The notes: generated by a model not told the origin, from the sequence alone. Positions 26,756 to 37,967 are shown, counted from the first letter of the stretch. The stretch: 64,000 nucleotides of DNA from Alteromonas mediterranea DE (GCF_000020585.3 NC_011138.3:826218-890217); one strand, 5' to 3'. Program-made: numbers and translations.

Positions 26756-28780
26756 TTACACTTTAAACTGTCTGATAGACTGTTGAAGTTCGTCTGCCAG
26801 ACGCGCTACTTCATGGCTAGATTCAGACGTTTGCTGTGCACCTGCTGTGGTTTCTTCTGCAATACCCACAATGGTTTCAAGCTTTTCACTGATTTCTTGC
26901 GAGACCGTGTTCTGTTCGCGGGCAGACTGCTCAATTTGCGAGCTTACATCATGCGCTTTGTGAACCGCGTCTGTAATAATATCTAACGCCTGCGTTGCTT
27001 TCTCTGTTTGCTCAACACATGCCGCTGTTTGGTCTTTGCCTTGGTCCATAACCGCTACCGCTTTTTCGGCGCCCGCTTGAAGCACCTCAATCATGGCATT
27101 GATTTCTTGTGTCGACTCTTGGGTTCGGCTAGCAAGGGTTCTTACTTCATCAGCAACTACCGCAAAGCCTCGGCCTTGTTCACCGGCACGGGCAGCTTCG
27201 ATAGCTGCGTTCAAGGCTAGCAAGTTAGTTTGATCGGCAACACCGCGGATAACGTCCAGAATACCGCCAATACTAGCGCTGTCTTGATGCAGCTTGTTAA
27301 TAACGTCGGCCGCTTCTTGCACGTCGCGAGACAGAATTTCGATGGTGTTCTTATTCTCTAACGAAATTTGACGCACGTTTTCGGCTTCAGCATCAGCATG
27401 GCGAATTTGGCTAAGCGTATCTTCAGCATTTTGCACGACCAGCTGAGACGTAGAGTGCATTTCTGTTGTTGCTGTCGCTACTTGGCCAATCTGAGACTTC
27501 TGATCCTGAATTGAATGAGTAGTTTGCGCGGTGACTGCCGACGTTTGCTCTGACGCCGCAGCTAACTGCTCAGCGCGAACATTGATGCCGGTAATCAGCT
27601 CTTTAAGGCTGCCTATTAAAGCATTACAGTTTCGAGCTAACAGACCGAATTCGTCTTGTGCTGAATCATCAAGACGATGAGTTAGGTCACCCGATGAGGC
27701 AACAGTGAGTAACTCATTTACGCGATAAAGTGGGCGTGTAATAGCGCGTACTGTCACGTAACCTATGAACGCAGCAACCGCGATAGAAATGATCACAACA
27801 ACGATAACAAACGTGTTGCCCGTTGCAATGGCACTGTTTACTTGGCTTTCTACGTGTGACGCTTTTTTGTCCGCCAACGTTAGCAAGTTTTCAAGTGCAA
27901 CCACACCTTGCGTAATGTTTTGATCAGATGCGTTCAGCGCTTTCTCTGCATCATTTCTACGCTCTAAGCGGTCCACGTGGAGTTGGACTACGCCATCGTT
28001 TGCTTTTATTGCATTTATTGCGTCGTTTACAAGGTCATTAATATCATCCAGCGTACCTGAGTCGTCACGACCGCCAGCAGCTTGCATCATGTCGCTTAAC
28101 TGCGTAACCACTTTCTCAACAACAAGGTCTACTTCGTTACCTAGCGTCTGTGAACGCACTAGCGTCTGGGTTTTAATGTACTCGTAAGATACGGTGAGTA
28201 AAGACAGCAGTGACGTTTCAAGTTGACCGCCAATCTCAGCTGCACGTCTAAGGTTTGAATCTTGTTGAACGCTATCTAAATCTGAAAAGTCCAGAAGGTA
28301 GGTTGAAGCATCATCGGCGTTATCTTCCGCATCACCCAGTCTATCTTCAATACTGTTACGTAAATCAAGATACATTTGGTGGTTTTTATACATAGCTTCA
28401 ACGTTGTTAATATACGTTTCGTATGACTCACGCACACTGTTGAGTGTGCTTTTTAACTCTGGCTCGTTGTTAACAGCCTGCGCTAACTTTTTATACTCGC
28501 TTTCAAACGTATCTTTAGCAGAGTTAAAAGACGCTCGTTTGTCCTTTAATTCACTGACGTTTTCTTCGATATAGCTTTCAAAAGTTAGCCGCCCCATGTT
28601 GAGGAAGCTGGCTTTTAATGCGTTGCTGCCCGCTACCGTAGGTAGAGCAACGTCATTAACTTCTTCTGTAGCAGAGCCTATTGAGTTGAGGTTATAAAGT
28701 GAAACAACACTAATGACGATTAGAAGTGCGCTAATCGCGACAAATCCCCCGATTACGCGTGTGGCTACCGTTATTTTCAT
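26756..28780 (-). CDS. Methyl-accepting chemotaxis protein
   Basis: 674 residues. N-terminal TM, an unusually large all-helical periplasmic sensor of about 280 residues (resembling helical bimodular, HBM, domains), TM2 near 315-335 ([19 protein letters not shown]), a HAMP domain, then a cytoplasmic signalling domain with the conserved hairpin tip around [20 protein letters not shown]. No C-terminal NWETF-type pentapeptide for CheR tethering is present. The start is the ATG ending at 28780, with AGGAG five bases upstream; a longer reading from 28843 is rejected. A sigma-28 promoter lies upstream, tying it to the motility regulon. The ligand is unknown. Confidence 0.92.
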   Translation of the reverse strand: MKITVATRVIGGFVAISALLIVISVVSLYNLNSIGSATEEVNDVALPTVAGSNALKASFLNMGRLTFESYIEENVSELKDKRASFNSAKDTFESEYKKLAQAVNNEPELKSTLNSVRESYETYINNVEAMYKNHQMYLDLRNSIEDRLGDAEDNADDASTYLLDFSDLDSVQQDSNLRRAAEIGGQLETSLLSLLTVSYEYIKTQTLVRSQTLGNEVDLVVEKVVTQLSDMMQAAGGRDDSGTLDDINDLVNDAINAIKANDGVVQLHVDRLERRNDAEKALNASDQNITQGVVALENLLTLADKKASHVESQVNSAIATGNTFVIVVVIISIAVAAFIGYVTVRAITRPLYRVNELLTVASSGDLTHRLDDSAQDEFGLLARNCNALIGSLKELITGINVRAEQLAAASEQTSAVTAQTTHSIQDQKSQIGQVATATTEMHSTSQLVVQNAEDTLSQIRHADAEAENVRQISLENKNTIEILSRDVQEAADVINKLHQDSASIGGILDVIRGVADQTNLLALNAAIEAARAGEQGRGFAVVADEVRTLASRTQESTQEINAMIEVLQAGAEKAVAVMDQGKDQTAACVEQTEKATQALDIITDAVHKAHDVSSQIEQSAREQNTVSQEISEKLETIVGIAEETTAGAQQTSESSHEVARLADELQQSIRQFKV

Positions 28781-28921
28781 CGGAACTCCTGGATGAGTGT
28801 TTTTATTTTTATCCCTAACGATATTACCCGTCTCAGTTAACAAAATATAGCGCTTAAGCGCAAGACTTTGCCCTCAACGAGAGAAGGTAATGAAACATCA
28901 TCGTTACTAACTTACGTAAGT

Positions 28922-28948
28922 GTATCGGCTACAATAATTTAATGTTTA
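28922..28948 (-). promoter_or_regulatory. Sigma-28 (FliA) promoter of the chemoreceptor gene
   Basis: On the minus strand: TAAA (28948-28945), 15 bp, GCCGATAC (28929-28922). The consensus is TAAA-N15-GCCGATAA, so only the last base differs. It points at the MCP gene, with an expected leader of about 135 bases. Confidence 0.8.
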
Positions 28949-29031
28949 TTTTATTTAGCAACTTGGTATAGAAATAGTAGCGTAATTATAGGTAGTAATA
29001 CCAGTTTGCGCTTCAAATAAGGTGGGCAAGG

Positions 29032-29064
29032 AAGGCAGACTTGCTCGCAAAGCCTGCCTTTTTG
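29032..29064. terminator. Terminator after apaH
   Basis: AAGGCAG / CTGCCTT stem with an inner TTGC / GCAA stem and TTTTT on the plus side. It closes the lptD-apaH operon on the minus strand, where the T tract is poorer. Confidence 0.6.
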
Positions 29065-29067
29065 TCT

Positions 29068-29895
29068 TTAAGCTTTTACGTTTTCCAGTGTATCACTGCT
29101 AAGGTTAAGCATGGTCATACTTTGCCCCCACACGTAGCCCGTATCTAAGCCAATAAACTGAGCGCTATTAGTTTGGCCTGAAAGGGCCGCCCAGTGGCCA
29201 AATACAACGCGCTGATTGGCAAGTAGCTGTTCATTCTTTCGTTCGAACCACGGCATAATTGTGCTACTTGTACTGTGCGACACTGCGCTAGGGTGAGATT
29301 TATTGTCGAAATCGAGCGTTCCATCACTGTAAATAAAGCGCATTCGCGTGCAGGCATTAACAATAAAGCGCAGCCGCGCTTCGCCGGTCCATTTTTCAGA
29401 CCAGTTATCGGGGCTATTTCCATACATGCTGCTTAGAAAATTAGCATAATTATCTGACTTCAAAATGGTGCTGACTTCGTCGCTTAACGACACGGCCTTA
29501 TCAATTGACCATTTAGGATAAAGCCCAGCATGGACCATAATAGAGCGCTTATCTATTTTCATGGCTAAGGGGAATTGTCTAAGCCAGTCAATCATTTCCG
29601 GCAAATCAGGCGCGCTTAATAAGTCGTCTAACTTGTCTGATTTCTTAGGCTTGCGAATGCCGTTGACTACGGCGAGTAGGTGGAGATCATGATTACCTAA
29701 AACGCTATTAAAGTTATCTCCAAGCGATTTTAGAAAACGAAGGGTGCTTAAAGAGTCTTCACCACGAGCGACAAGGTCGCCCACGGCAAGCAACGTATCG
29801 TTTTCTTCATCAAATTGTACTTTATCTAAAGCGCGTCGAAGACCGTCATAGCAGCCTTGAATATCGCCAATGACGTAGGTGTTACCTTGTGACAT
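29068..29895 (-). CDS. apaH: Symmetrical bis(5'-nucleosyl)-tetraphosphatase
   Basis: 275 residues. Hydrolyses Ap4A to two ADP and, in E. coli, removes Np4 caps from RNA. Metallophosphatase motifs are in order: GDIQGCYDGL, VGDLVARGEDS, LGNHDLHLL, and VHAGLYPKW further on. Last gene of the lptD-surA-pdxA-rsmA-apaG-apaH operon, with a 7-base gap after apaG. Same length class as E. coli ApaH (280). Confidence 0.96.
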   Translation of the reverse strand: MSQGNTYVIGDIQGCYDGLRRALDKVQFDEENDTLLAVGDLVARGEDSLSTLRFLKSLGDNFNSVLGNHDLHLLAVVNGIRKPKKSDKLDDLLSAPDLPEMIDWLRQFPLAMKIDKRSIMVHAGLYPKWSIDKAVSLSDEVSTILKSDNYANFLSSMYGNSPDNWSEKWTGEARLRFIVNACTRMRFIYSDGTLDFDNKSHPSAVSHSTSSTIMPWFERKNEQLLANQRVVFGHWAALSGQTNSAQFIGLDTGYVWGQSMTMLNLSSDTLENVKA

Positions 29896-29902
29896 AGAAA
29901 CC

Positions 29903-30277
29903 TTAATGAAGAATGCTTGGAATGGCTAATCGAAATACATTGATAGGAACTCGAAAGCGTTCTTTGCTCTCTAGCTCCATCTCATAATAGCCTTCCATAT
30001 TCCCCACAGGTGTGTTAATAACCGCACCACTGGTATATTCAAACTGTTCACCGGCTTTTAAGAAAGGTTGTTTACCTACTACCCCAGCACCTTCTATTTC
30101 AGAGGTTTTACCGTTGGCATCGGTGATCTTCCAATAGCGGTTGATCAGCTGAACGGTATGATTGCTCTTGTTTTCAATAGTGATGTGATAGGCAAAAGCA
30201 AACTGCTTTGAATCTGAAGGAAGGTGGTCTGGAAGGTGGCGGGTTTTCACCCGCACCTTTATATCAAGTACATCCAT
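29903..30277 (-). CDS. apaG: ApaG protein
   Basis: 124 residues, a single immunoglobulin-like beta-sandwich domain. Seen: FAYHITIENKSNHTVQLINRYWKITDANGK and, near the C-terminus, GNMEGYYEME, both typical of the family (the same fold is found in FBXO3 in animals). Its exact role in bacteria is not settled. It lies between rsmA and apaH, the usual place. Confidence 0.95.
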   Translation of the reverse strand: MDVLDIKVRVKTRHLPDHLPSDSKQFAFAYHITIENKSNHTVQLINRYWKITDANGKTSEIEGAGVVGKQPFLKAGEQFEYTSGAVINTPVGNMEGYYEMELESKERFRVPINVFRLAIPSILH

Positions 30278-30283
30278 AGATGG

Positions 30284-31111
30284 CTATTGCTCTTGTTGAC
30301 TCTCTTTTGCAGACACTGCGTTGGCAATGGTGGCAAAATCATTGAGAGATAGCACTTCAGCGCGACAGGTAGGGTCAATACCTAGCTCACGAATTTCTTC
30401 CTCGCTTAAGCTGTCCTTAAGTGAGTTACGAATGGTTTTACGGCGCTGATTAAAAGCCTGTGCACAAACCCGCTCTAGCGTACTAACAGACACAACGTCA
30501 ACCGGTGGCGACTGATGCGGGACAAGCTTCACTACCGCTGAATCTACCTTCGGCGGCGGCTTAAACGCACCGGGTGGAACATTCAATACGGGGATCACAT
30601 GGCAGTAGTACTGCGCCATTACCGAAAGTCTACCGTAGTTCTTTGAACCGGGACCTGCTGCTAAGCGGTTAACCACTTCTTTTTGCAGCATAAAATGCAT
30701 ATCTTCAATGCAATGAGCATGATCAAAAAGGTGGAACATTAACGGCGTTGAAATGTTGTAAGGCAAGTTACCAAAAACACGCAGCTTTTTATCTTTGAGC
30801 GGCATCTCTTTAGACAGCGCACCAAAGTCCATGGTCATTGCATCTTGCTCTATAACAGTCAGCTTTTCACCATTAAACGGATGATGGCGCAAACGTTTGG
30901 CAAGATCTCGATCTAGTTCTATAACCGTTAATGCGTCGACTTCTTCGCAAACGGGGTCTGTTAACGCGCCTAAACCCGGCCCTATTTCCACCAAGTTCTG
31001 TTCGTTTTTAGGGGCGATGGCCGCAACAATTTTACCTATCACGTAGTCGTCGTGAAGGAAATTCTGACCGAATCGCTTCCTGGCCGTATGGCCTAAATGT
31101 GTTTTACTCAT
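30284..31111 (-). CDS. rsmA: 16S rRNA (adenine1518/1519-N6) dimethyltransferase
   Basis: 275 residues (KsgA). Dimethylates two adjacent adenines in helix 45 of 16S rRNA late in small-subunit assembly. Seen: [13 protein letters not shown] at the N-terminus, the SAM motif [11 protein letters not shown] (near 42-52), and the catalytic GNLPYNIS. Its first codons overlap the end of pdxA by four bases (ATGA), so the two are translationally coupled. Confidence 0.96.
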   Translation of the reverse strand: MSKTHLGHTARKRFGQNFLHDDYVIGKIVAAIAPKNEQNLVEIGPGLGALTDPVCEEVDALTVIELDRDLAKRLRHHPFNGEKLTVIEQDAMTMDFGALSKEMPLKDKKLRVFGNLPYNISTPLMFHLFDHAHCIEDMHFMLQKEVVNRLAAGPGSKNYGRLSVMAQYYCHVIPVLNVPPGAFKPPPKVDSAVVKLVPHQSPPVDVVSVSTLERVCAQAFNQRRKTIRNSLKDSLSEEEIRELGIDPTCRAEVLSLNDFATIANAVSAKESQQEQ

Positions 31112-32094
31112 TGTTGATGATGTGCAAGCTCAATGGCTTTTTCCAATGCTTTTCTGAAACTACCGGCGTCGGCTTCTCCGGTACCGGCTAAATCTAATGC
31201 AGTACCGTGATCAACTGAAGTACGAACAAAAGGTAACCCTAATGTGATATTCACTGACGCCCCAAAACCTTTGTATTTTAGCACGGGAAGGCCCTGATCG
31301 TGATACATAGCAAGCACCACGTCGGCATTTTCAAGGTATTTAGGTTGAAAAATAGTATCTGCAGGTAGAGGACCCGTAATATTTAGCCCCTCTTCCCTCA
31401 ATTCATTTAGCGCAGGAATAATGGTATGGATTTCTTCAGTACCAATATGACCGTCTTCACCGGCGTGAGGGTTCAAACCACACACATAAATATGAGGCTC
31501 TTTAATACCAAACTTCAGTTTCAGGTCGGTATTGATAATATGGATAACTTTGTAAAGTCGCTCGCGGGTTATGGCTTTTGCTACATATTCAAGAGGGATA
31601 TGGGTTGTAGCAAGCGCTACATTAAGCCCTTCAGTGGAAAGTAGCATCACCACGTCAATGGTATTAGATTGATACGCAAAGAACTCGGTATGACCGCTAA
31701 ACGAGACGCCAGCTTTGTTAATAATGCCTTTGTGAACCGGGCCGGTAACAACGGCGTCGAAGTCGCCATTAATATTTGCCTGACAAGCCTGGCGCAGCGT
31801 TTCTACTACATACAAGCCATTTTCACTATCAAGCTCACCCGCAGTCACTTTCACTGATTTATCTATTTGCTTTATAAACAACGAACCCGCAGCTTGTACC
31901 TGCGGGTTATTTTCATCGTAATCGATGAGTGTAAGAGGAAGGCCTAACGTGGCGGCTCGGTCTTTGAGCATGTCACCGTCGGCGAACACGACAAGCTGAG
32001 CTTGCCATGCTTCTTGAGCCAGTTTGATGATTAAATCTGGCCCGATACCTGCCGGCTCTCCCGGTGTAATTGCAATTTTAATTGGTTTACTCAT
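31108..32094 (-). CDS. pdxA: 4-hydroxythreonine-4-phosphate dehydrogenase
   Basis: 328 residues. NAD-dependent step of the DXP-dependent pyridoxal phosphate pathway; pdxJ, which uses its product, is at 42.4 kb in this window. Seen: [13 protein letters not shown] at the N-terminus, [12 protein letters not shown], the metal-binding SGHTEFFA, and [15 protein letters not shown]. Operon position between surA and rsmA as in enterobacteria. Confidence 0.96.
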   Translation of the reverse strand: MSKPIKIAITPGEPAGIGPDLIIKLAQEAWQAQLVVFADGDMLKDRAATLGLPLTLIDYDENNPQVQAAGSLFIKQIDKSVKVTAGELDSENGLYVVETLRQACQANINGDFDAVVTGPVHKGIINKAGVSFSGHTEFFAYQSNTIDVVMLLSTEGLNVALATTHIPLEYVAKAITRERLYKVIHIINTDLKLKFGIKEPHIYVCGLNPHAGEDGHIGTEEIHTIIPALNELREEGLNITGPLPADTIFQPKYLENADVVLAMYHDQGLPVLKYKGFGASVNITLGLPFVRTSVDHGTALDLAGTGEADAGSFRKALEKAIELAHHQQ

Positions 32095-32107
32095 GAATAA
32101 CTTATTG

Positions 32108-33391
32108 TTATGAATCGATAACTTCTACGTAAGCGGCATCGCGCATTTCACGTAACCAGTTCTCGGTTTCTTCTGAAAATTTTCTATTGAAGATTAGCTG
32201 GTACGCTTTGTCTTCTTTTCGCTTATCTGTGGCGTCATCCATGCGGCGGTCGATAAGCTGTATTAAGTGCCAGCCGTGAACTGTGCGCACAGGGTCGCTA
32301 TACTCGCCAGGCTCAAGCTGCGATAACGCTTCTTTAAACTCAGGTACATAATTGCCTGGGTCAGACCAACCTAATTCGCCACCGCGAAGGGCTGAGCCTG
32401 GATCTTCTGAATGCTCTTTAGCTAGGTCGGCAAATTCCGCTTCACCGTTTTTCAATTCTTCTTTGAAGCGCGTTAACATGGCTTTTGCTTTGTCTTCGCT
32501 AAGAATAATTGATGGCTTAACAAGGATGTGGCGTGAATTTACTTCCTCAACAGTGACTTTTTCAATACCGCGCGTATCGAGCACTTTCAAAATATGAAAG
32601 CCAGCACCGCTTCGAATAGGGCCCACAAGCGCATCTTTATCTTTGTTTTGGATAGCTTCGGCAAATAGTGTTGGCATGGCATTGATATTAAGCCATCCCA
32701 TATCACCGCCTTCTAGCGCCTCGTTACCTGATGATGACGCAATGGCAATTTTTGCGAAATCAGAGCCTGATTCTAATAACGCGATTACTTTGTCAGCACG
32801 CTCACGCGCTGCTTGAATGTCTTCGTCTGTCGGTTCAGGTGGGAAACCGATAAGGATATGGCCCAAGCGATATTCTGCTTGCTGCGCGCCCTGCTGCTCC
32901 ATAAGGTCAACAAGGGTTTCAATTTCCTGAGGCGTAATATAAACGCGGCGGCGCACGTTAGCGCGGCGCACTTCACCCATAATGATTTCTTCACGAATAT
33001 CTTCGCGGTAATCATCGTAAGCAATCCCTTCTGCGGCTAATTGGGCACGAAGCTGCTCAACGGTGGCGTTTTGGTTAGAAGCGATGTTGCCAATGGTTTG
33101 TTCTAACTGAGGGTCGCTAATACGAATACCCATGCGTTCAGCCATTTGTAGCTGCAGGCTTTTGGTAATTAAACGCTCGATTGCTTGTGTACGAAGCGCA
33201 CGATCAGAGGGCAGCTGTTGATCATTCGCTGCAGCGTTGCGTTTAACTTCTTGTACAAGGGCATCAATTTCGCTTTCAAGCACTACGCCTTGGTCGACAA
33301 TTACAGCAACGCGGTCAAGCACAACTTCTTGCGCAATACTGTTAAACGAGAGTAGGGCACCTAACATCAATGCACGGATAATGAACTTCAT
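32108..33391 (-). CDS. surA: Periplasmic peptidyl-prolyl isomerase and chaperone SurA
   Basis: 427 residues from the ATG ending at 33391 (AAAGAGTG upstream). Signal peptide (cleavage near SIAQ), an N-terminal chaperone domain (about 20-160), two parvulin domains (first around [12 protein letters not shown], second around [11 protein letters not shown]), then a C-terminal helix. It escorts outer-membrane proteins, including LptD, the product of the gene just upstream, to the BAM complex. A start 30 bases further upstream reads through sequence without an RBS. Confidence 0.95.
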   Translation of the reverse strand: MKFIIRALMLGALLSFNSIAQEVVLDRVAVIVDQGVVLESEIDALVQEVKRNAAANDQQLPSDRALRTQAIERLITKSLQLQMAERMGIRISDPQLEQTIGNIASNQNATVEQLRAQLAAEGIAYDDYREDIREEIIMGEVRRANVRRRVYITPQEIETLVDLMEQQGAQQAEYRLGHILIGFPPEPTDEDIQAARERADKVIALLESGSDFAKIAIASSSGNEALEGGDMGWLNINAMPTLFAEAIQNKDKDALVGPIRSGAGFHILKVLDTRGIEKVTVEEVNSRHILVKPSIILSEDKAKAMLTRFKEELKNGEAEFADLAKEHSEDPGSALRGGELGWSDPGNYVPEFKEALSQLEPGEYSDPVRTVHGWHLIQLIDRRMDDATDKRKEDKAYQLIFNRKFSEETENWLREMRDAAYVEVIDS

Positions 33392-33450
33392 ACACACTCT
33401 TTTATTATTGGTTAATTGCACTTAAGCGCTCGTAAACGCTTAACTGCGGG

Positions 33451-35703
33451 TTAATTTAAACTATAAGGCTGACGATAGCCAAACATACCGTCTTGAAGCA
33501 TGCTTCTTTGGGTTCCCGACGAACCTATTCCTTTAAAGATAAATTGCAGCGAAATACCGGAATCGAAGTCGTCCGTCGTTTGTTGGCCGCTATCGTTGTA
33601 GCGGTTGTTCAAACTGCGCTGCGCTACTAGTCGCACGGCCCAACAGCATGATTCGTATTGAATACCTGCGTAAGTCTCTACACTTCTGTTGCGCTCTAGA
33701 TCGCGATAAGTACGACCTACCCACTGCCAATTTTCAGAAATAGGCCAGCTAGCAGAAATACCAATTTGGTCTATGGTTTCGCCACTGAGATCGCGAACAT
33801 AGCGATGACTTAATTGAATAAAGCGCGAATCGTCTTTGCGGTATTCAATACCCACACTGCTTAAGTCAACTTTGTCTGTGTCAGTGGTCACTTGCACATC
33901 AGAATGGAAAAACCAGTTATTGTTAAAGCGCCAGTCTACTTCAGCCGCTAAGGCGGAGCGATCTTGATTTTTGGTCGCTGCAACGACTTCGTTATCTTCA
34001 AGGTAGAATATCTGACCCACGCTAAGAACAAATTGTTCCCGATTGTTTTTATCTAACATGCGCGTGGTTGCACCAAGGGTAATTTGGTTGTTGTCGCTAA
34101 TTCTATCAAGGCCAGTAAACTCCTGACCTCGAAACAGCCCCTCAACGTCGGTTAAAAGGGGCGTAGAATCGTAAAAACCAATCGCCGTTTGGTCTTCATA
34201 TGACGTATATAAATACTGAACTTTCGGCTCTAAGGTCATGGACATGTCGTCACTAAACCAAGAGGTATCTCGTTCAAAGTACAGGGCACCATAAAGGCGA
34301 GCCTGACCAAGGGTTCGTTCTACGTCTTCTTTTAGGTCCGTTCCTTCCACATTATCTTGTTGGTAGACCGTTTGAAATAAGGTGGTTTCGGCAACAAATT
34401 CGCCCCATGCTGCTCTTAGCGGCATGGCAAGTGTTGGCGCTACGTGAAAACGGGTGGCGGTGGGGGCCGTGTCTAGCGTATTGTCGAAATGGGCGACTTC
34501 AGAGTCGAGGTTGAATTCAAAGTATTCGCCCAAGGGCTTTGTGTAATTAACTTTGATTTCAGGAACGGAGCGATAGCTATCAGCGGTGTCGCCAAGTACT
34601 TCAAAATCTTTTATGTGCATATTTACCGATAGATTGGGCGAGTAATAACTCAGGCCCACACTACGGTAAAGATGTGTATCGGCGCGACTGTAATAGTCTG
34701 AGCCTAAATCGACAAGGTAGTTGTCATCGCTCAAACCGTTAAAATCTACATTTAAGAGCCAGTTATCGGCTATCAGGCCCTGATGCTCAAAACGATAAAA
34801 GTAGCGGTCTGGGTTACCTGTAATGTCAGAGTCGCTAGGCAAGTATTCTACGTATGCTTTACCCTGACTGCGGGCTGTTAAATAACGAAACTCAGTATTT
34901 AGCTGAAGGCCGCGAAGACTCATCAGGCGAGGCGAGATAGTCATGTCGTAGTTAGGTGCAATATTCCAATAAAAAGGCTGGGTATAGTCGACGCCCGTTC
35001 TACTTGAACTCGTAAGCTCGGGAAACAGTAGGCCAGTTTGACGTTCATTACTGACAGGAAAGGCAAAATAGGGCAGATAGAAAACGGGCACATCGGCAAT
35101 GTAGAAACGAGTGTGCTTGGCTTGTCCCCACACCGTTCCTTTTTCCAGGCTTATTTCACTCGCGCGAATAAGCCAGTCTTCATCCCCTTCGGGGCATGTT
35201 GTGAAGCTTACTTCTTTTAGTACTATGCCGGTATCGGTATCTAACACAATATCTTTTGCTGAACCTTGACCAACAAAGCCCGTTAACTGGTAACGGGTGT
35301 TTTGCATTTCTAAACGCTCTTCTTCAGAGCGCAGCGTTACCACATCACTTTCTACTTTTAGCTGCGCATCTTGATAAGTAACGTCGCCTTTCGCTATCAA
35401 GTCGCGACCGCTTCCGTTGACTTGCGCCTGAGAAGCGCTGATAACCGCAGTGTCTGAGGTAATATCTACATTGCCGGAAAACAGCGCTACGGTATCTTGG
35501 ATAATCTCAGTACGGTTGGCTTCAACCTTCACGTGGCCTTTAGGCATTAACGCTTGGCTGCTGAAGGTAACAGGCTCGACTGAGCAAAATGCTAGAGGCA
35601 CTGCATCTGAGTCTGGTTTAGAATTTGAAGCTGTCGTTTCCTGTGCAAACGCGACTGTAGGCAAAAGAGTCGCGGAAACAAGCATGGCGCAGGTCTTTTT
35701 CAT
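33451..35703 (-). CDS. lptD: LPS-assembly outer-membrane protein LptD
   Basis: 750 residues. Signal peptide (to AFAQ), an OstA/LptA-like N-terminal domain (about 50-200: VKVEANRTEIIQDTVALFSG), then a large C-terminal barrel. It inserts lipopolysaccharide into the outer leaflet together with LptE. The four cysteines that form the inter-domain disulfides are present: Cys40, one in FTTCPEGDEDW, and an adjacent CC pair in YESCCWAVR. First gene of a six-gene minus-strand operon. An inverted repeat TTAAGCG / CGCTTAA lies in the short gap to surA. Confidence 0.95.
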   Translation of the reverse strand: MKKTCAMLVSATLLPTVAFAQETTASNSKPDSDAVPLAFCSVEPVTFSSQALMPKGHVKVEANRTEIIQDTVALFSGNVDITSDTAVISASQAQVNGSGRDLIAKGDVTYQDAQLKVESDVVTLRSEEERLEMQNTRYQLTGFVGQGSAKDIVLDTDTGIVLKEVSFTTCPEGDEDWLIRASEISLEKGTVWGQAKHTRFYIADVPVFYLPYFAFPVSNERQTGLLFPELTSSSRTGVDYTQPFYWNIAPNYDMTISPRLMSLRGLQLNTEFRYLTARSQGKAYVEYLPSDSDITGNPDRYFYRFEHQGLIADNWLLNVDFNGLSDDNYLVDLGSDYYSRADTHLYRSVGLSYYSPNLSVNMHIKDFEVLGDTADSYRSVPEIKVNYTKPLGEYFEFNLDSEVAHFDNTLDTAPTATRFHVAPTLAMPLRAAWGEFVAETTLFQTVYQQDNVEGTDLKEDVERTLGQARLYGALYFERDTSWFSDDMSMTLEPKVQYLYTSYEDQTAIGFYDSTPLLTDVEGLFRGQEFTGLDRISDNNQITLGATTRMLDKNNREQFVLSVGQIFYLEDNEVVAATKNQDRSALAAEVDWRFNNNWFFHSDVQVTTDTDKVDLSSVGIEYRKDDSRFIQLSHRYVRDLSGETIDQIGISASWPISENWQWVGRTYRDLERNRSVETYAGIQYESCCWAVRLVAQRSLNNRYNDSGQQTTDDFDSGISLQFIFKGIGSSGTQRSMLQDGMFGYRQPYSLN

Positions 35704-36173
35704 GCGTTAATGGGTGGCCTGTTTTGTTGTATGTTGCTTATAAACCCAAATAAGACGGCACGCGTCTCGGTTAGTTCGACATAACGTTTAAAAAAACCAG
35801 TGATGGTGCCCTTTATCCACTTATGTTTTAGCAGGTAGGGATGAATCACTCGCTATTACTATTTATTTAAGCGCCCAATTCTAAGCACTTCTGGCATAAT
35901 TACCAACCATTCAGGCAAAAAAATGCACTTTTATACGTACAACTTATCCAAGTGCTGAATAAATATTGCGGTGTCGCTTGATTTCACAGGGTGCAGACCA
36001 AAGGTTAAACGGGTCTTTTGACAACGAGTTTTTGGTTTGCAGCACAGGTCATTAAGCCCTAGTTTATTCACTTATGTATTTGATATGATGGATTACTTAG
36101 CGCGCTGAATGCGGCGTGGATAGGTAATTCAAACATCACCTTTTTATATCGTGCACTAACGGAGTATGACGAG
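35704..36173. other. Divergent promoter region lptD / djlA
   Basis: 470 bases, no gene seen on either strand. AT-rich blocks near 35860-35930 and 36060-36100. I could not identify a convincing sigma-E element for lptD by eye. No RNA gene was recognised. Confidence 0.45.
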
Positions 36174-37040
36174 ATGTCAATTTGGGGAAAAATCCTCGGC
36201 GCCTTATTTGGTTTCATGTTTTTAAAAATACCCGGCGCCATTTTAGGGCTGTTAGTCGGGCACTTTTTTGATAAAGCATATCGACAAGATTTCAATCAGC
36301 TAGGTGGCTTTGGGCGCTTTTTTACCGACCAAGATAACCTCAAGCAGCAGGCCATTTTCTTTCATAGCTTATTTAGCGCACTTGGGCATTTGGCAAAGTC
36401 GGATGGCAAAGTTACCGACCGTGAAATTCAAATCGCAACGGCGCTGATGGATGAGATGCGCCTGACCGGTGATGCCCGCCGTGAAGCGCAAGATGCATTT
36501 AGAGAAGGCAAGGCACGAGACTTTCCTTTGGTGGATACGTTAAAAGGCTTTTACGATGCCAGCCACGGCAGAAGAGATATCCTTCAGGTATTTCTAGAAA
36601 TCCTTATACAAGCGGCTTTTGCTGACGGTCAACTTTCTCAAGAAGAATACAACGTACTTGAAAAAGTAGCGAAACCACTTGGATTTAGACGCCGTGATTT
36701 AGATTACTTAATCTCGATGTACGAAGCGGAAATCCGCTTTAGACAGCGGGGAGGGCAACGCACTCATTCTGGTGCGGGTCAGCGTCAACACGGCCGCGCA
36801 GGTCAGCAGTCGGCGTACTCGGAGCAGCAAAGCCTAGACGATGCCTATCGCATATTGGGTGTTGCTTCATCTGATGATGAAAAAACAATAAAACGGGCAT
36901 ACAGGAAAAGAATGGCCGAGCATCACCCCGATAAGCTAGTGTCTAAGGGTTTACCGGAGCAAGCCATGGAAATTGCGAAAAAGAAGGCCCAAGACATTCA
37001 GTCGGCTTACGAGTTGATTAAGCAAAAGCGTGGCTTTTAA
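36174..37040 (+). CDS. djlA: Membrane-anchored co-chaperone DjlA
   Basis: 288 residues. N-terminal Gly-rich TM helix (about 6-30), a TerB-like helical domain (about 55-190), a Gly/Gln/His-rich linker, and a C-terminal J domain with the HPD motif (EHHPDKL, near residue 258). It stimulates DnaK at the inner membrane and in enterobacteria is linked to capsule control through Rcs. It stands divergent from lptD, as in E. coli. The next gene starts at the very next base. Confidence 0.94.
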   Translation: MSIWGKILGALFGFMFLKIPGAILGLLVGHFFDKAYRQDFNQLGGFGRFFTDQDNLKQQAIFFHSLFSALGHLAKSDGKVTDREIQIATALMDEMRLTGDARREAQDAFREGKARDFPLVDTLKGFYDASHGRRDILQVFLEILIQAAFADGQLSQEEYNVLEKVAKPLGFRRRDLDYLISMYEAEIRFRQRGGQRTHSGAGQRQHGRAGQQSAYSEQQSLDDAYRILGVASSDDEKTIKRAYRKRMAEHHPDKLVSKGLPEQAMEIAKKKAQDIQSAYELIKQKRGF

Positions 37041-37967
37041 ATGGCAAAAAAAGAGCGAGAGTTAACCTATGTGCCGCCAGCAAGTCAGGCACATATTGAT
37101 GGCTTTATCGAAATGCTATGGCTGGAAAAGGGTTTGTCAGAGCACACGCAACAAAGCTATCGTACCGACCTTAGTAAGCTTGCTGTTTTCAGCAACAACC
37201 AAGGCATAAAAGACATTGCAGTGCTGAGTACTGAACAGCTTCAAGACTACCTTGCTTATCGTCATGATAAAGGCTTATCTACCCGCAGTACTCAACGCGC
37301 GCTAAGCGCTATTCGCGCCTTCTTTGTTTACCTTATTAGTAAGCAGATAAGAGTGGACAGCCCGGTCTCTGCCTTGTCGAACCCGAAAACACCTAAAGCG
37401 TTACCTGCTTCACTCAGTGAGCAGCAGGTAGAAGATTTACTTAATGCCCCCCAAACCGACGACCCCATTGAATGTAGAGATAGAAGCATGCTTGAAGTGC
37501 TATACGCTACTGGACTTCGAGTCAGTGAACTTATCGGTTTAACGATGGACCAGATAAGCCTTCAGCAAGGTGTGGTACGAGTGGTAGGCAAAGGTAATAA
37601 AGAGCGTTTAGTTCCGTTAGGTGAGGAAGCTATAGAATGGCTGCTTACCTATATCAAAACAGCGCGACCTATACTCGCTACTAAAACCTCTGATTTTGTG
37701 TACCTCAGTAAGCGGGGTCAAAAGATGACGCGGCAAACTTTTTGGCATCGCATTAAATATTATGCAGTAAAGGCGGGAATAGAGCAGCACTTGTCTCCTC
37801 ACACCCTAAGACATGCTTTCGCCACGCATTTGCTCAACCACGGGGCTGATTTGCGAGTGGTTCAAATGTTGTTGGGACATAGCGACCTATCGACAACCCA
37901 AATATACACGCACGTAGCCACTGAAAGGTTGCAAACGTTGATTCACAGTCATCACCCAAGGGGCTAA
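37041..37967 (+). CDS. xerD: Site-specific tyrosine recombinase XerD
   Basis: 308 residues. With XerC it resolves chromosome dimers at dif. SAM-like N-terminal domain (about 15-105), catalytic domain with GLRVSELIG (catalytic Arg), GKGNKERLVPL (Lys), HTLRHAFATHLL (His and Arg), LLGHSDL (His) and the nucleophile Tyr in TTQIYTHV. Directly abuts djlA and is followed, after a gap, by dsbC and recJ, the usual xerD-dsbC-recJ order. About ten residues longer at the N-terminus than E. coli XerD. Confidence 0.95.
   Translation: MAKKERELTYVPPASQAHIDGFIEMLWLEKGLSEHTQQSYRTDLSKLAVFSNNQGIKDIAVLSTEQLQDYLAYRHDKGLSTRSTQRALSAIRAFFVYLISKQIRVDSPVSALSNPKTPKALPASLSEQQVEDLLNAPQTDDPIECRDRSMLEVLYATGLRVSELIGLTMDQISLQQGVVRVVGKGNKERLVPLGEEAIEWLLTYIKTARPILATKTSDFVYLSKRGQKMTRQTFWHRIKYYAVKAGIEQHLSPHTLRHAFATHLLNHGADLRVVQMLLGHSDLSTTQIYTHVATERLQTLIHSHHPRG

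Noticed and set aside
36068..36295. 75-codon minus-strand ORF upstream of and overlapping djlA
   Set aside because: It is antisense to the djlA start, with no RBS and no protein-like pattern; treated as a shadow.
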